Below are positions 41,827-53,051 of a stretch of 64,000 bases of DNA, piece by piece; the first letter of the stretch is position 1; each line of letters opens with the position of its first letter. The notes under the pieces were generated by a model. It saw only the letters and a list, made by a program, of their open reading frames with translations, searched no databases and had not been told where the DNA came from. The stretch spans positions 2,232,001 to 2,296,000 of the forward strand of contig NZ_CP075523.1 in assembly GCF_018502385.1 (NCBI RefSeq), written 5' to 3'. The translations under genes and the position numbers were made by a program. The DNA comes from Synechococcus sp. LA31. GTDB taxonomy: Bacteria; Cyanobacteriota; Cyanobacteriia; PCC-6307; Cyanobiaceae.

Positions 41827-42981
41827 ATGGCGGACCTGTTGTCGTCTCGCGCGCTGCGTCGTTGGCTGCCCTGGCTGTTGATCGTCGTGGCAGCCCTGGT
41901 ATTGCCGGTGTTGCTACCCCCCTTCCGCCTCAATCTGCTGGGCCGTTTTCTCTCGCTGGGCATCGTGGCCCTCGGTGTGGATCTGATCTGGGGATTCACC
42001 GGCTTGCTCAGCCTGGGGCAGGGCATCTTCTTCGCCTTGGGCGGTTACGCCTTGGCGATGTATCTGACACTTCATGAGCTCAAGCCCGGTGAACTGCCGG
42101 AGTTTTTCTCCCTCTACGGGGTGAAGAGTTTGCCGGCGTTCTGGCAGCCCTTTGGCTCACCGCTGTTCACCTTGTTGGCGATCTGGGTGATTCCAGCCTT
42201 TGTGGCGGGTGCCCTGGGTTATCTCGTGTTTCGCAACCGCATCAAGGGGGTCTACTTCTCGATCCTCACCCAGGCTGCTTTGCTGGTGTTCTTCAACTTC
42301 TTCAATGGCCAGCAGAAGTTGATCAATGGCACCAATGGTTTGAAAACCTCGACGGCTCGCCTCTTCGGTGAGCTCATTGGCAGCGATGCCATGCAGCGCA
42401 ATTTCTTCTGGCTCACGGTGGTGTTTGCTGTGGCTGCGTTTTTGCTTTGCCGCTGGCTCACCCGTGGTCGCTTTGGTGATGCCCTCATTGCGATCCGCGA
42501 CGATGAACCGCGTCTGCGCTTCACCGGCTACAACACCACCGCATACAAAACCGTGGTCTTTGCGGTGGCTGGTGCTCTGGCGGGCATCAGCGGTGCGCTT
42601 TACACCGTGCAATCGGGCATCGTCTCGCCCCAGTTCATGGCCGTTCCTTTTTCGATTGAAATGGTGATCTGGGTGGCCGTCGGTGGCCGCGGCACCCTGA
42701 TTGGTGCGGTGCTCGGTGCGGTGCTGATCAATTACGCCAAGAGCCTGGTGAGTGAAGCTCTGCCGGAAACCTGGTTGTTCATCCAGGGAGGTCTATTCCT
42801 CTTGGTGGTGTTGGCCCTGCCCGATGGCTTAGTGGGTTGGTTGCGCCAAGGCGGCCCCTCCCGGTTGATCGCCATGGTGGGTTGGCCACCCCGCAGTACC
42901 ACCTATCCAGCCCTGGAGCTTGATTCGCAGGTGCTGGCTGAGCAGGAGCAACTGGAGCGTCGCCAAGGAGGCCAGCGCTGA
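41827..42981 (+). CDS. urtC: Urea ABC transporter, permease UrtC
   Basis: 384-residue LivM-like permease partner of UrtB. Family features: GIVALGVDLIWGFTGLLSLGQGIFFALGGYALAMYL, RFGDALIAIRDDEPRLRFTGYNTTAYKTVVFAVAGALAGISGALYTVQ and WVAVGGRGTLIGAVLGAVLINYAKSLVSEALPE. The last base of its stop overlaps the urtD ATG (TGATG). Confidence 0.96.
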   Translation: MADLLSSRALRRWLPWLLIVVAALVLPVLLPPFRLNLLGRFLSLGIVALGVDLIWGFTGLLSLGQGIFFALGGYALAMYLTLHELKPGELPEFFSLYGVKSLPAFWQPFGSPLFTLLAIWVIPAFVAGALGYLVFRNRIKGVYFSILTQAALLVFFNFFNGQQKLINGTNGLKTSTARLFGELIGSDAMQRNFFWLTVVFAVAAFLLCRWLTRGRFGDALIAIRDDEPRLRFTGYNTTAYKTVVFAVAGALAGISGALYTVQSGIVSPQFMAVPFSIEMVIWVAVGGRGTLIGAVLGAVLINYAKSLVSEALPETWLFIQGGLFLLVVLALPDGLVGWLRQGGPSRLIAMVGWPPRSTTYPALELDSQVLAEQEQLERRQGGQR

Positions 42982-43751
42982 TGACCACCACCCATGCCAT
43001 GAATCTGCTCGAACTGCAGGGCGTGACGGTGAGCTTCGATGGCTTCCTCGCCCTCAACGATCTCAACCTGCAGCTCGCTCCCGGTGAGCTCCGGGCGGTG
43101 ATCGGTCCCAATGGCGCTGGTAAAACCACCTTCCTCGATGTGATCACCGGCAAGGTGAAACCCTCCCGGGGTGATGTTGTCTTCCGCGGCCGCTCGATTG
43201 TGGGCCGCAGTGAACACCACATCTCCAGGCTGGGGATTGGGCGAAAGTTCCAAACCCCCCGCGTGTATCAGAACCTCTCGCCCCGTCGCAATCTTGAGCT
43301 GGCGGTGCGCGGGCCCCACAACCCCATCGAGTTGTTGTTCGGTGCGCTCAGCTCCGAGCAGCGTGACCGTGTGCAGCACCTGCTATCGGTTGTGGGGCTG
43401 GAGCGGCAGGCTCACCAGTCCGCCGGTGGCCTTTCCCACGGCCAGAAGCAATGGCTCGAGATCGCCATGTTGGTGGCCCAGGATCCTGAACTGCTGCTGG
43501 TGGATGAACCGGTGGCTGGCCTCACCGATGAGGAAACCGAACGCACGGCCGATCTGCTCAAACAGTTGGCCGGTGATCACACCGTGTTGGTGATTGAGCA
43601 CGACATGGAGTTCATCCGTGATCTGCAGGCACCGGTCACGGTGTTGCATGAGGGGCATGTGCTTTGTGAAGGCTCAATGGATCAAGTGCAGAACGATCCA
43701 CGTGTGATCGAGGTGTATCTCGGTAGCGAAAATCCGGAGGACAAGGCATGA
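42981..43751 (+). CDS. urtD: Urea ABC transporter, ATP-binding protein UrtD
   Basis: 256-residue ATPase. Walker A GPNGAGKTTF, signature SGGLSHGQKQWLEIAM in the variant form of this family, Walker B ELLLVDEPVAGL, and a switch His in VLVIEHDMEF. LivG-like, with a short N-terminal extension. It pairs with UrtE; stop overlaps the urtE ATG (ATGA). Confidence 0.96.
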   Translation: MTTTHAMNLLELQGVTVSFDGFLALNDLNLQLAPGELRAVIGPNGAGKTTFLDVITGKVKPSRGDVVFRGRSIVGRSEHHISRLGIGRKFQTPRVYQNLSPRRNLELAVRGPHNPIELLFGALSSEQRDRVQHLLSVVGLERQAHQSAGGLSHGQKQWLEIAMLVAQDPELLLVDEPVAGLTDEETERTADLLKQLAGDHTVLVIEHDMEFIRDLQAPVTVLHEGHVLCEGSMDQVQNDPRVIEVYLGSENPEDKA

Positions 43752-44455
43752 CTCTGCTCGATATTCGTGGCTTGAATGTGTACTACGGAGAGAGTCATAT
43801 CCTGCGGGATGTTGACCTGAGCGTGGCCCCCGGTGAGATGGTGTGCCTGATTGGGCGCAACGGTGTAGGAAAAACCACCCTGCTCAAAACGGTGATCGGT
43901 CTACTGCGCCAGCGCAGTGGTGATCTCTGCCTTCAAGACCGGCCGCTCACGGCGTTACCGCCCCATCGGCGGGCTCGGGTTGGGGTTGGCTATGTGCCCC
44001 AGGGCCGGGAGATCATTCCCCAGCTCACCGTGCGGGAAAACCTGCTGCTTGGGCTCGAGGCCCTTCCTGGCGGGATGGCCAAGAACCGCCACATCGATCC
44101 GTTGGTGTTTGAGCTGTTCCCGATCCTGGAGACATTCCTCGCCCGCCGCGGCGGCGATCTCTCCGGAGGCCAGCAGCAACAACTGGCCATCGCCCGAGCG
44201 CTCTTGGGTAAGCCCAAGTTGCTCCTGCTCGATGAGCCCACCGAAGGGATTCAACCTTCGGTGGTGCTCGATATCGAGCGTGCGGTGCGCCGGATCATCG
44301 AAGCCACCGGGATCAGTGTGTTGCTGGTGGAGCAGCACCTGCACTTTGTGCGCCAGGCGGATCGCTACTACGCGATGCAGCGGGGCGGCATCGTGGCCAG
44401 CGGTCCCACCAGCGAATTGAGCAAAGACGTGGTGGATCGCTTCCTCACGGTGTGA
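43748..44455 (+). CDS. urtE: Urea ABC transporter, ATP-binding protein UrtE
   Basis: 235-residue second ATPase (LivF-like). Walker A GRNGVGKTTLLKT, signature LSGGQQQQLAIARALLG, Walker B LLLLDEPTEGIQPSVV, switch VLLVEQHLHF. Last gene of urtA-E; its 3' end overlaps the convergent APC permease by 11 bases. Confidence 0.96.
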   Translation: MTLLDIRGLNVYYGESHILRDVDLSVAPGEMVCLIGRNGVGKTTLLKTVIGLLRQRSGDLCLQDRPLTALPPHRRARVGVGYVPQGREIIPQLTVRENLLLGLEALPGGMAKNRHIDPLVFELFPILETFLARRGGDLSGGQQQQLAIARALLGKPKLLLLDEPTEGIQPSVVLDIERAVRRIIEATGISVLLVEQHLHFVRQADRYYAMQRGGIVASGPTSELSKDVVDRFLTV

Positions 44456-46043
44456 GCTCCACGGCCACCTGGGCCTCCTCTGAGGTTCTGGGTAGCCGCG
44501 AGCGCACCGCCAGCGGAAAGATCAGCAGTGCGAACAGGGCCGTCAGCACCAGCTGGCCGCCCTCGCCGCCCGGCAGTACACCGGTTCGGCCGCTCAGCTC
44601 AGCGATCAGCAGCAGCCCACCCAGATACAGAAACCACCAGCTACCCGCAGCGGCGTCAAGTTGGTGTCCGCGCCGTTGTTGCACAAGCCCGAACAGCAAA
44701 GAGGGCAGCACCACCAATGCCACAGCACCCTCCAGAGCGCTGTGGCCACACCAGAGCACGGCCCAACTGGCTGCCACGAAACTGGCGGGGCAGAGCACCC
44801 GGGCCCAGGGCAGCCGAAACGCCCGAGGGGCTTGGGGGCGTTGCTGCCGCAGGGCTATCAGGCTCACCGGTCCCACGGCCAACGCGATCACCAGGGTGGC
44901 GGTGAGGAAACTCACCACCCGCTGCCAGCTGGGGCCTGCCAACAGCATCACCACCCCGATCGCGAGACTCCAGAGCAGCGCTACCACCGGCACAGCCTGG
45001 CGATTGAGGCGGCCCATCGAACCCGGCAGCAGTCCGAGGCGACCCATCATCCAGGCCACCCGCGCGGAGACGCCCATGTAGGTCATCGCAGTGGCACCAG
45101 GAGAGATCACGGCATCGCTAAGCAGCAGGGCTACCACCCAGCCCATGCCCAGTCCCATGGCGATCGCCACCAGGGGGCCGCCGTGCTCGCTGAGTTGTAG
45201 GCCACTCCAGCCCTGGCCGAGGGCCTGGGGCGGCACGGCCACCAGAAAGCTCAGCTGCAGCAGCAGATAGATGGCGAGGGAGATGCCCAGCCCCAGGCCC
45301 ATGGCCAGTGGCACGTTGCGTTGCGGCTGGCGGGCCTCGCCTGCCAGATCCATGGCGGTGCGGAATCCCAGCAGGCTGAAGAGAATCCCACCGCTGCCAA
45401 TGGCGCTCACCACCCCGCTGAGGTTGGCTCCCGCCACGGAGCGATCCAGGCTGAGATTGCTCCAATGGCCCGCTGCCACCATCAGGCTCAGCGACACCAG
45501 CAGTGGCACCACCAATTTCCAGCTGGTGAGTCCATCGATCCAGCGGGCGAGCGAGCTCACCCCGGCCAGATTGATCCAGGCCATCAACACCAACAGCACC
45601 GCCGCCACGCCGATGCCGGCCGCGCTGAGCACCTGCCCTTGGCCGCCATCGGCGGTGAGCCAGGGCATGGTGCTGGCCACGTATTCCACCATCGCCAACA
45701 CCTCGATCGTTGGCAGGGTGAGGTAGGCGATCCAGGCGCACCATCCGCCGATGAAGCCCGCCCAGCGGCCGTGGCTGAGCAAAGGAATTTGCGCCAGTGC
45801 ACCGGAGCTGGGCACCAACGAGCCGAGTTCGGCGAACACCAAAGCCAAGCCGAACGCCATCACCCCTCCCGCCAGCCAGGCCAGCAGGCTGGCGGGCCCG
45901 GCAAAGCGCGCTGCATAGAGCGGTGCGAACAGCCAACCCGAACCGATGGTGCTGGTCACCACCGCCAGGGTGAGGCTGCGCAACCCCAGGCTGCGGCGCA
46001 GGACTTCCGGTGCCGCTTGTGATGGATTGACGGCCGACAACAA
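44445..46043 (-). CDS. APC-family amino acid permease-like transporter
   Basis: 532 residues with 12 or more hydrophobic segments. The start segment LTLAVVTSTIGSGWLFAPLYAARFAGPASLLAWLAGG with the Gly-Ser-Gly substrate motif (consensus GIGSGIF type) is APC-like; DLAGEARQPQRNVPLAMG is the conserved helix 6-7 loop. Substrate unknown, most likely amino acids, and it sits next to urea transport genes. The only in-frame starts near the N-terminus are TTG codons at 46043 and 46040, so a TTG start is used. A dedicated promoter is presumed at about 46050-46110. Confidence 0.85.
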   Translation of the reverse strand: MLSAVNPSQAAPEVLRRSLGLRSLTLAVVTSTIGSGWLFAPLYAARFAGPASLLAWLAGGVMAFGLALVFAELGSLVPSSGALAQIPLLSHGRWAGFIGGWCAWIAYLTLPTIEVLAMVEYVASTMPWLTADGGQGQVLSAAGIGVAAVLLVLMAWINLAGVSSLARWIDGLTSWKLVVPLLVSLSLMVAAGHWSNLSLDRSVAGANLSGVVSAIGSGGILFSLLGFRTAMDLAGEARQPQRNVPLAMGLGLGISLAIYLLLQLSFLVAVPPQALGQGWSGLQLSEHGGPLVAIAMGLGMGWVVALLLSDAVISPGATAMTYMGVSARVAWMMGRLGLLPGSMGRLNRQAVPVVALLWSLAIGVVMLLAGPSWQRVVSFLTATLVIALAVGPVSLIALRQQRPQAPRAFRLPWARVLCPASFVAASWAVLWCGHSALEGAVALVVLPSLLFGLVQQRRGHQLDAAAGSWWFLYLGGLLLIAELSGRTGVLPGGEGGQLVLTALFALLIFPLAVRSRLPRTSEEAQVAVELTP

Positions 46044-46113
46044 TCAAGGAGCATCTGACCCCACTGTGTGAGATCAGATGCACAATCAGGGTTGATGTTC
46101 ACCAATTCTGCTG

Positions 46114-46596
46114 ATGCAAGCGTCCATGCGCCTTCTGTTGCATTCGGCCGTGGCCTGCGCTGGTGGCTGCCTGCTCACGGCCGCCGTTCCAGCGTCTGCC
46201 CAAACCTGTCAGTTCCTGGCCCCTGTGGGCGGCAATGGAGTCACAGACATCATCACCAAGACGATCAGCCCGGGTAATCCGCTGCCTTTCAGTCGGCCCA
46301 ACTGGAACACAGACTTCTTCGTGACCCAGCCCTACAGCTCCTACAAGTTGTTCTTCACCGCCAACTCCTCGGTGAGCGCCACTTATCCAATCCAGGCTTA
46401 TCTCAAATTCACTGATGGTTCTAACCTTCAGGTGATCAATGATTCCTATGCCCCTCAGACGGGAACGGGGCGTCAGTGGAATGTGCAGGCGGTGCCCGGT
46501 AAAACCGTGAGCCAGGTGAACTTCAAGATCGGTGCCAGTGGCGATCAGGCTGCCACCGGCTTCACCTATCGCATTTCGGCGCAGGGTTGCAATTGA
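46114..46596 (+). CDS. Unknown secreted protein with signal peptide
   Basis: 160 residues. A clear signal peptide (MRLLLHSAVACAGGCLLTAAVPASA, cleavage likely after Ala-Ser-Ala) follows ATG 46114 or, less N-terminal, ATG 46126. The mature part of about 130 residues begins QTCQFLAPVGGNGVTD and is rich in Ser, Thr and aromatic residues, with two Cys (near the mature N-terminus and the last-but-one residue) that could form one disulfide. Looks like a beta-sandwich. No family is recognised. Convergent with pabC by 12 bp. Confidence 0.7.
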   Translation: MQASMRLLLHSAVACAGGCLLTAAVPASAQTCQFLAPVGGNGVTDIITKTISPGNPLPFSRPNWNTDFFVTQPYSSYKLFFTANSSVSATYPIQAYLKFTDGSNLQVINDSYAPQTGTGRQWNVQAVPGKTVSQVNFKIGASGDQAATGFTYRISAQGCN

Positions 46597-46608
46597 GGCG
46601 CCAATCGC

Positions 46609-47424
46609 TCACAGCAGGCTTCGCCACAGCGCTTCGGCGTCGGGGTGAAGCCCAAGTGGGCGGCCATTCACAGCGCTGAGGGGCCGGCAGCCCAGGCTGT
46701 TGATCAGCAACCACTGGTCGCCCGATTCGGGCTCGGCCTGCAGCGCAGCCTCCTCGGCGATGCCCAGCTCGAGTAGCCGTGCGCGCATCACTCCCGGCAG
46801 GCAGCCACTGCTCAGCGGCGGGGTGAGCCAACGCCCCTGCCGCTGGATCAGCAGGTTGGCTGCGGTGGCGCAACAGAGCTCGCCAGTGCTGCTCAGCAGT
46901 AGCGCGTCATCGGCGCCCGCCTGCCGCGCCTCAAGGCGGGCCTGAATCGCTTGCCCGTAGGCGAAGGTTTTGTAACGGCTCAGGCGGCTAGCGCTGTTGC
47001 GTCGTTCATGGCTGCTCACGATCGCCGTCTGGGCTGTGAACAGCGGGATGTGGGGGCTGAGCTGCAGCCAGAAGCGGTGAGGTGTAGGTGCATTCGGCAG
47101 GTCAAGGCCTCGCCCCTGGCCATCGCCGCGGCTCCAGTTCAGGCGCAAGGCGCCACTGCCGGCTGCCAGGCCGGCCCGGTTGATGGCCTCGTTGATCAGC
47201 GGTTGCAGCGCATCGATGTCCGGTGGTGCCGCCATGGCGAGGAGCATTGCGCTGCGCTGCCAGCGCTCGAGATGGGCCTCCAGCAGTTGGGGTTGGCCGT
47301 CGAGCACCAGCACAGTTTCAAACAGGCCATCGGCCAGCAGCAGCCCCCGATCGCTGAGTGGCAGGGTCAGCTGCTGCGGCTCACCCCAGCAGCCATCCAT
47401 CCAGGCCACGGCTCGGCTGTTCAT
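46609..47424 (-). CDS. pabC: Aminodeoxychorismate lyase-type class IV aminotransferase
   Basis: 271-residue PLP enzyme of class IV. The PLP Lys is in SRYKTFAYGQAIQARLEARQAGADDALLLSSTGELCCATAANLLI, and DRGLLLADGLFETVLV is the conserved N-terminal loop. Because its ATG overlaps the pabB stop (ATGA), 4-amino-4-deoxychorismate lyase making p-aminobenzoate for folate is the likely function; D-amino or branched-chain aminotransferase is the alternative. Confidence 0.88.
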   Translation of the reverse strand: MNSRAVAWMDGCWGEPQQLTLPLSDRGLLLADGLFETVLVLDGQPQLLEAHLERWQRSAMLLAMAAPPDIDALQPLINEAINRAGLAAGSGALRLNWSRGDGQGRGLDLPNAPTPHRFWLQLSPHIPLFTAQTAIVSSHERRNSASRLSRYKTFAYGQAIQARLEARQAGADDALLLSSTGELCCATAANLLIQRQGRWLTPPLSSGCLPGVMRARLLELGIAEEAALQAEPESGDQWLLINSLGCRPLSAVNGRPLGLHPDAEALWRSLL

Positions 47425-48752
47425 GCCAGGGCCTCGAGCAGTGGGTTGAGTTTCCAGCCCAATTCACTGGCCTCCTCCCTGGGGTCGGAGTCGGCCACGA
47501 TGCCGCAACCCGCATGGCAGCGCAGTTGTTGCCCTCGCAGGAGCAGGCTGCGGATGAGGATGTTGCTGTCGAAGCTGCCGTCAAAGTCGCGCCGAAGCAG
47601 GGAACCGCAGTAGGGGCCCCGCGCCACCGGTTCCAGTTCCGCGAGCCTCTGGCAGGCCCGTAGCTTCGGGGCACCACTGATCGAGCCGCCCGGCCAGCAG
47701 GCCCGCAAGAGATCGGCCCAGGTGCGACCCGGTTGCAGCTGTCCGCTCACCACCGAGGTGAGGTGATGCACCTGGGGATAGCTCTCCAGCCCCACGAGCT
47801 GGGGCACGTGGATGGAGCCCGGCACGCACACCCGGCCCAGATCGTTGCGGAGCAGATCCACGATCATCACGTTTTCGGCGCGGTCTTTGGCGCTGCACAC
47901 CAACTCCGCCGCCTGATCCGCGTCGCGGTCAGCATCGCGATGACGCGGCCGGGTGCCCTTGATCGGCCGGGTTTCCACAAGCCCTGTGGCGCTCACCTGC
48001 AGGAAGCGTTCGGGCGAGGCGGAGATCACCGCCTCGCTGCTGGCCCCTTCGCCTGCCACCACCAAGCCGGCGAAGGGGGCGGGGCAGCGTTGCCGTAGCC
48101 GCTCAAACAACGCCAACGCTGCAGCGCCACCGGCCTGGCTGGGTTCGGGCAGTGCTGCGCTGCAGCAGGCGGTGAGGTTCGCTTGAAACAGATCACCGCC
48201 GGCGATCAGCGCACGGATCCGCTCCACCCCGCTGGCGAAGCTGGCCGGATCACTGTGCCCATACCAGCTCTCAACGGGCAGCACCGGAGGCTGGAGGGGG
48301 TTGACCTCCCCTGGCTCAGGCAGACCCGCCAGCCAACGGGCCATCGCCTCCAGCCGCTCTGGATCCTGCCCCTCAAGCCAGAGCCGTTGCTCCAGAAGGT
48401 CGAAACGCAGCACCGGGTCATGGCGAGCCAGCCAAAGGGTGGCCATGGTGTCGGGCTTCCAGGGGTTGCCTGGCTCCACCCAGGCCCCCGCCTCATAGCT
48501 GAGCCAGCCGCACCAATGGCCTGGACCCAGCTGGGAGAGCACCGCAAAAGGATCGGTTGCGCCCGGCTCCCCCGGCAGGCCGCGGCAGCAGTGCTGTTCC
48601 AGCGGATCGGCCGCCAGGGTGGCCCAGCGACCGAGGGGCGTGCCGTCGCCGTCGAGCCAGATCAGGCCTTCATGCCCCCAATGGGCGGCCAGGAGGGGAG
48701 CCAGGCTGGTAGGAGAGCGCCAGGCCAGCGGCAGGCGCGTGCAGGCGGGCAT
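47421..48752 (-). CDS. pabB: Aminodeoxychorismate synthase component I
   Basis: 443 residues, chorismate-binding family. PIKGTRPRHRD contains the Lys that forms the covalent intermediate in PabB (Ala in anthranilate synthase), so PabB rather than TrpE is favoured; ACWPGGSISGAPKLRACQ, PYCGSLLRRDFDGSFDSNILIRSL and GCGIVADSDPREEASELGWKLNPL are the conserved C-terminal blocks. ATG 48752 overlaps the queC stop (TGATG); a GTG at 48755 is adjacent. A glutaminase partner PabA is not in this window. Confidence 0.92.
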   Translation of the reverse strand: MPACTRLPLAWRSPTSLAPLLAAHWGHEGLIWLDGDGTPLGRWATLAADPLEQHCCRGLPGEPGATDPFAVLSQLGPGHWCGWLSYEAGAWVEPGNPWKPDTMATLWLARHDPVLRFDLLEQRLWLEGQDPERLEAMARWLAGLPEPGEVNPLQPPVLPVESWYGHSDPASFASGVERIRALIAGGDLFQANLTACCSAALPEPSQAGGAAALALFERLRQRCPAPFAGLVVAGEGASSEAVISASPERFLQVSATGLVETRPIKGTRPRHRDADRDADQAAELVCSAKDRAENVMIVDLLRNDLGRVCVPGSIHVPQLVGLESYPQVHHLTSVVSGQLQPGRTWADLLRACWPGGSISGAPKLRACQRLAELEPVARGPYCGSLLRRDFDGSFDSNILIRSLLLRGQQLRCHAGCGIVADSDPREEASELGWKLNPLLEALA

Positions 48753-49444
48753 CACCGGCTGGCCAGATCGGGCCTGCCGGCTTCGATCAGCGCGGCATCG
48801 CGGATGCGGCAGCTATCGCACACACCGCAGGGTTGATCGCCACCGCTGTAGCAGCTCCAGGTTTCTGCGATCGGCACCCCCAGCCGCAGCGCTTCTTGCA
48901 CGATGCGCGTTTTGCTCCACGCAACGAGGGGTGACCACAGCTGGCTGCCATGGCCTTCCCGGCCGGCTTTGCTGGCCAGATCAGCCAGTTGCTGGAAGGC
49001 CGCGAGGTAGTCGGGCCGGCAGTCCGGGTAGCCGGAATAGTCCACCGCGTTGACGCCGAGCACCAGCCGCTCGGCGCCGCGCGCCTCCGCCAGGCTCAGG
49101 CCGATAGCAATGAACACGGTGTTGCGGCCGGGCACATAAGTGCTCGGAATCACATCGCGCTGCACCCCATCACTGGGCATCGCGATGCGGCTGTCGGTGA
49201 GGGCGGAGCCGCCCCAGGCCGCGAGGTTCACATGGATGGTGTGGTGCTCTGCCAGGCCGAGCTGTTCGGCCACGCGGGCTGCTGCCTCCAGCTCACGGCG
49301 ATGGCGCTGGCCGTAATCAAACGACAGGCCGATCACGCGCTGGCCTTGCTCCAGGGCCAGAGCTGCGGCGGTGGCGGAATCGAGTCCGCCGGAGAGCAGG
49401 GCGATGGCGGTGGGCAAGAGCTGCGAATCGATCGCCATCACCAT
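48752..49444 (-). CDS. queC: 7-cyano-7-deazaguanine synthase QueC
   Basis: Makes preQ0, the queuosine precursor, with ATP and ammonia. 230 residues. PP-loop [32 protein letters not shown], and the zinc site [15 protein letters not shown]. Two in-frame ATGs at 49444 and 49438 serve equally. Grouped with queE (21 bp upstream) and coupled to pabB, so queuosine and folate genes share a transcript; queC also follows from GTP metabolism. Confidence 0.95.
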   Translation of the reverse strand: MVMAIDSQLLPTAIALLSGGLDSATAAALALEQGQRVIGLSFDYGQRHRRELEAAARVAEQLGLAEHHTIHVNLAAWGGSALTDSRIAMPSDGVQRDVIPSTYVPGRNTVFIAIGLSLAEARGAERLVLGVNAVDYSGYPDCRPDYLAAFQQLADLASKAGREGHGSQLWSPLVAWSKTRIVQEALRLGVPIAETWSCYSGGDQPCGVCDSCRIRDAALIEAGRPDLASR

Positions 49445-49465
49445 GATGCCGAGCGGCTTGCCGCC

Positions 49466-51792
<2,327 letters not shown>

Positions 51793-51797
51793 TTAAT

Positions 51798-52976
51798 TTA
51801 CCGGCCGGCATCGGGCCGGTCGCTGTCCAAGCTGCGCATGTAGTCCTGCACGCGGCAGCGGCGTTGGGGTTGGCGCAGCTTGAGCAGGGCGCGGGATTCG
51901 ATCTGGCGCACCCGCTCGCGTGACAGGTGCAGGTCTTCGCCGATCTGGGAAAGGGTCTGGGGGGTGTCGTCTTCCAGGCCGTAGCGCAGTCGGATCACGG
52001 CGGCCTCGCGGCTGGTGAGCTCCTCTAAGAGGGCTTCGAGGTCGTCGTGCAGGGCTTCGCGGGTGAGTTCTTGCTCTGGGGTGGCGTGGCTGTCTTCGAG
52101 CAGATCGCCGAGTTGGGTGTCCTGCTCGCGGCCTACCCGCGTGTCGAGTGACACGGATCGCGGCACCCGCATCAAGGTGAGCCGCACCACCTCCTCGCTG
52201 AGGCCCAGCTCGCGGGCCAGGTCGCTCACGGAGGCCAGTCGGCCATGTTCCGTGGCGATCTGGCGCTGCGCTTTCTTGATCCTGTTGAGCTTTTCGGTCA
52301 CATGCACCGGCAGCCGGATCGTGCGGCTCTGGGTGGCGATGGCCCGGGTGATGCCCTGGCGGATCCACCAGTAGGCATAGGTACTGAAGCGGAAGCCCCG
52401 GGTGGGGTCGTATTTCTCCACAGCACGCTCCAGGCCGAGGGTGCCCTCCTGCACCAGATCAAGCAGCTCCATGCCCCGCTGCTGATACTTCTTGGCCACG
52501 GCCACCACCAGGCGGAGGTTGGCCTGGATCATGCGGTCGCGGGCGCGGCGGCCGTGGTGCAGGGCTTGCTTGAGCTCGGCCACGCTGAGGTTGCTGCGCT
52601 CGGCCCAGGCCTGTTGTTTCTGGCGGATCTGTTCCCGCAGCTCGCTCACCGTGCACCGCTGCTGTTCAGCCCACTGCTGCACGGCAGGCCAGTGGCCGAG
52701 CTGGGAAGCCAGACGCTGTTGGTCGTCTTCCAGATTGATCAGCTCTTGCAGTGCTGGATGCGTTGTCGCTAGCCGTCGCCGTTCCCGTAGCAGGCGCTCC
52801 CGCCGTTGCACCTGGCGCGCCAGGGTGAGCTCCTCCTCATGGCTGAGCAGGTCAACGCGGCCGATGTCCTGCAGGTAGAGGCGCACCAGATCAGTGCTGC
52901 CGCGGCGGCTGCCGGATGAGGGCTTGGGGCTAGAAGGGCCCTGGGGCACGAGCACACCCGTAAACAGCTCTCCCAT
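51798..52976 (-). CDS. RNA polymerase sigma factor, RpoD-like group 2 (second)
   Basis: 392 residues. Order: region 1.2 LVRLYLQDIGRVDLLSHEEELTLARQVQ, a 60-70-residue non-conserved linker, region 2 RLVVAVAKKYQQRGMELLDLVQEG and GFRFSTYAYWWIRQGITRAI, region 3, and region 4 with the helix-turn-helix SQIGEDLHLSRERVRQIE. No long region 1.1, so group 2. ATG 52976 is preferred over TTG 52982. It is distinct from the factor at 2904-3938, with a different N-terminus and linker. Only 23 bp separate it from pyrG, so they may be co-transcribed. Confidence 0.92.
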   Translation of the reverse strand: MGELFTGVLVPQGPSSPKPSSGSRRGSTDLVRLYLQDIGRVDLLSHEEELTLARQVQRRERLLRERRRLATTHPALQELINLEDDQQRLASQLGHWPAVQQWAEQQRCTVSELREQIRQKQQAWAERSNLSVAELKQALHHGRRARDRMIQANLRLVVAVAKKYQQRGMELLDLVQEGTLGLERAVEKYDPTRGFRFSTYAYWWIRQGITRAIATQSRTIRLPVHVTEKLNRIKKAQRQIATEHGRLASVSDLARELGLSEEVVRLTLMRVPRSVSLDTRVGREQDTQLGDLLEDSHATPEQELTREALHDDLEALLEELTSREAAVIRLRYGLEDDTPQTLSQIGEDLHLSRERVRQIESRALLKLRQPQRRCRVQDYMRSLDSDRPDAGR

Positions 52977-53051
52977 GGTCAAGTCTCGCTTGAGACCGGT
53001 GGATGAATCGCGCGTTTCTGTTCGGGTTCTGCCGTGGTGCGCGGTGCAGCG

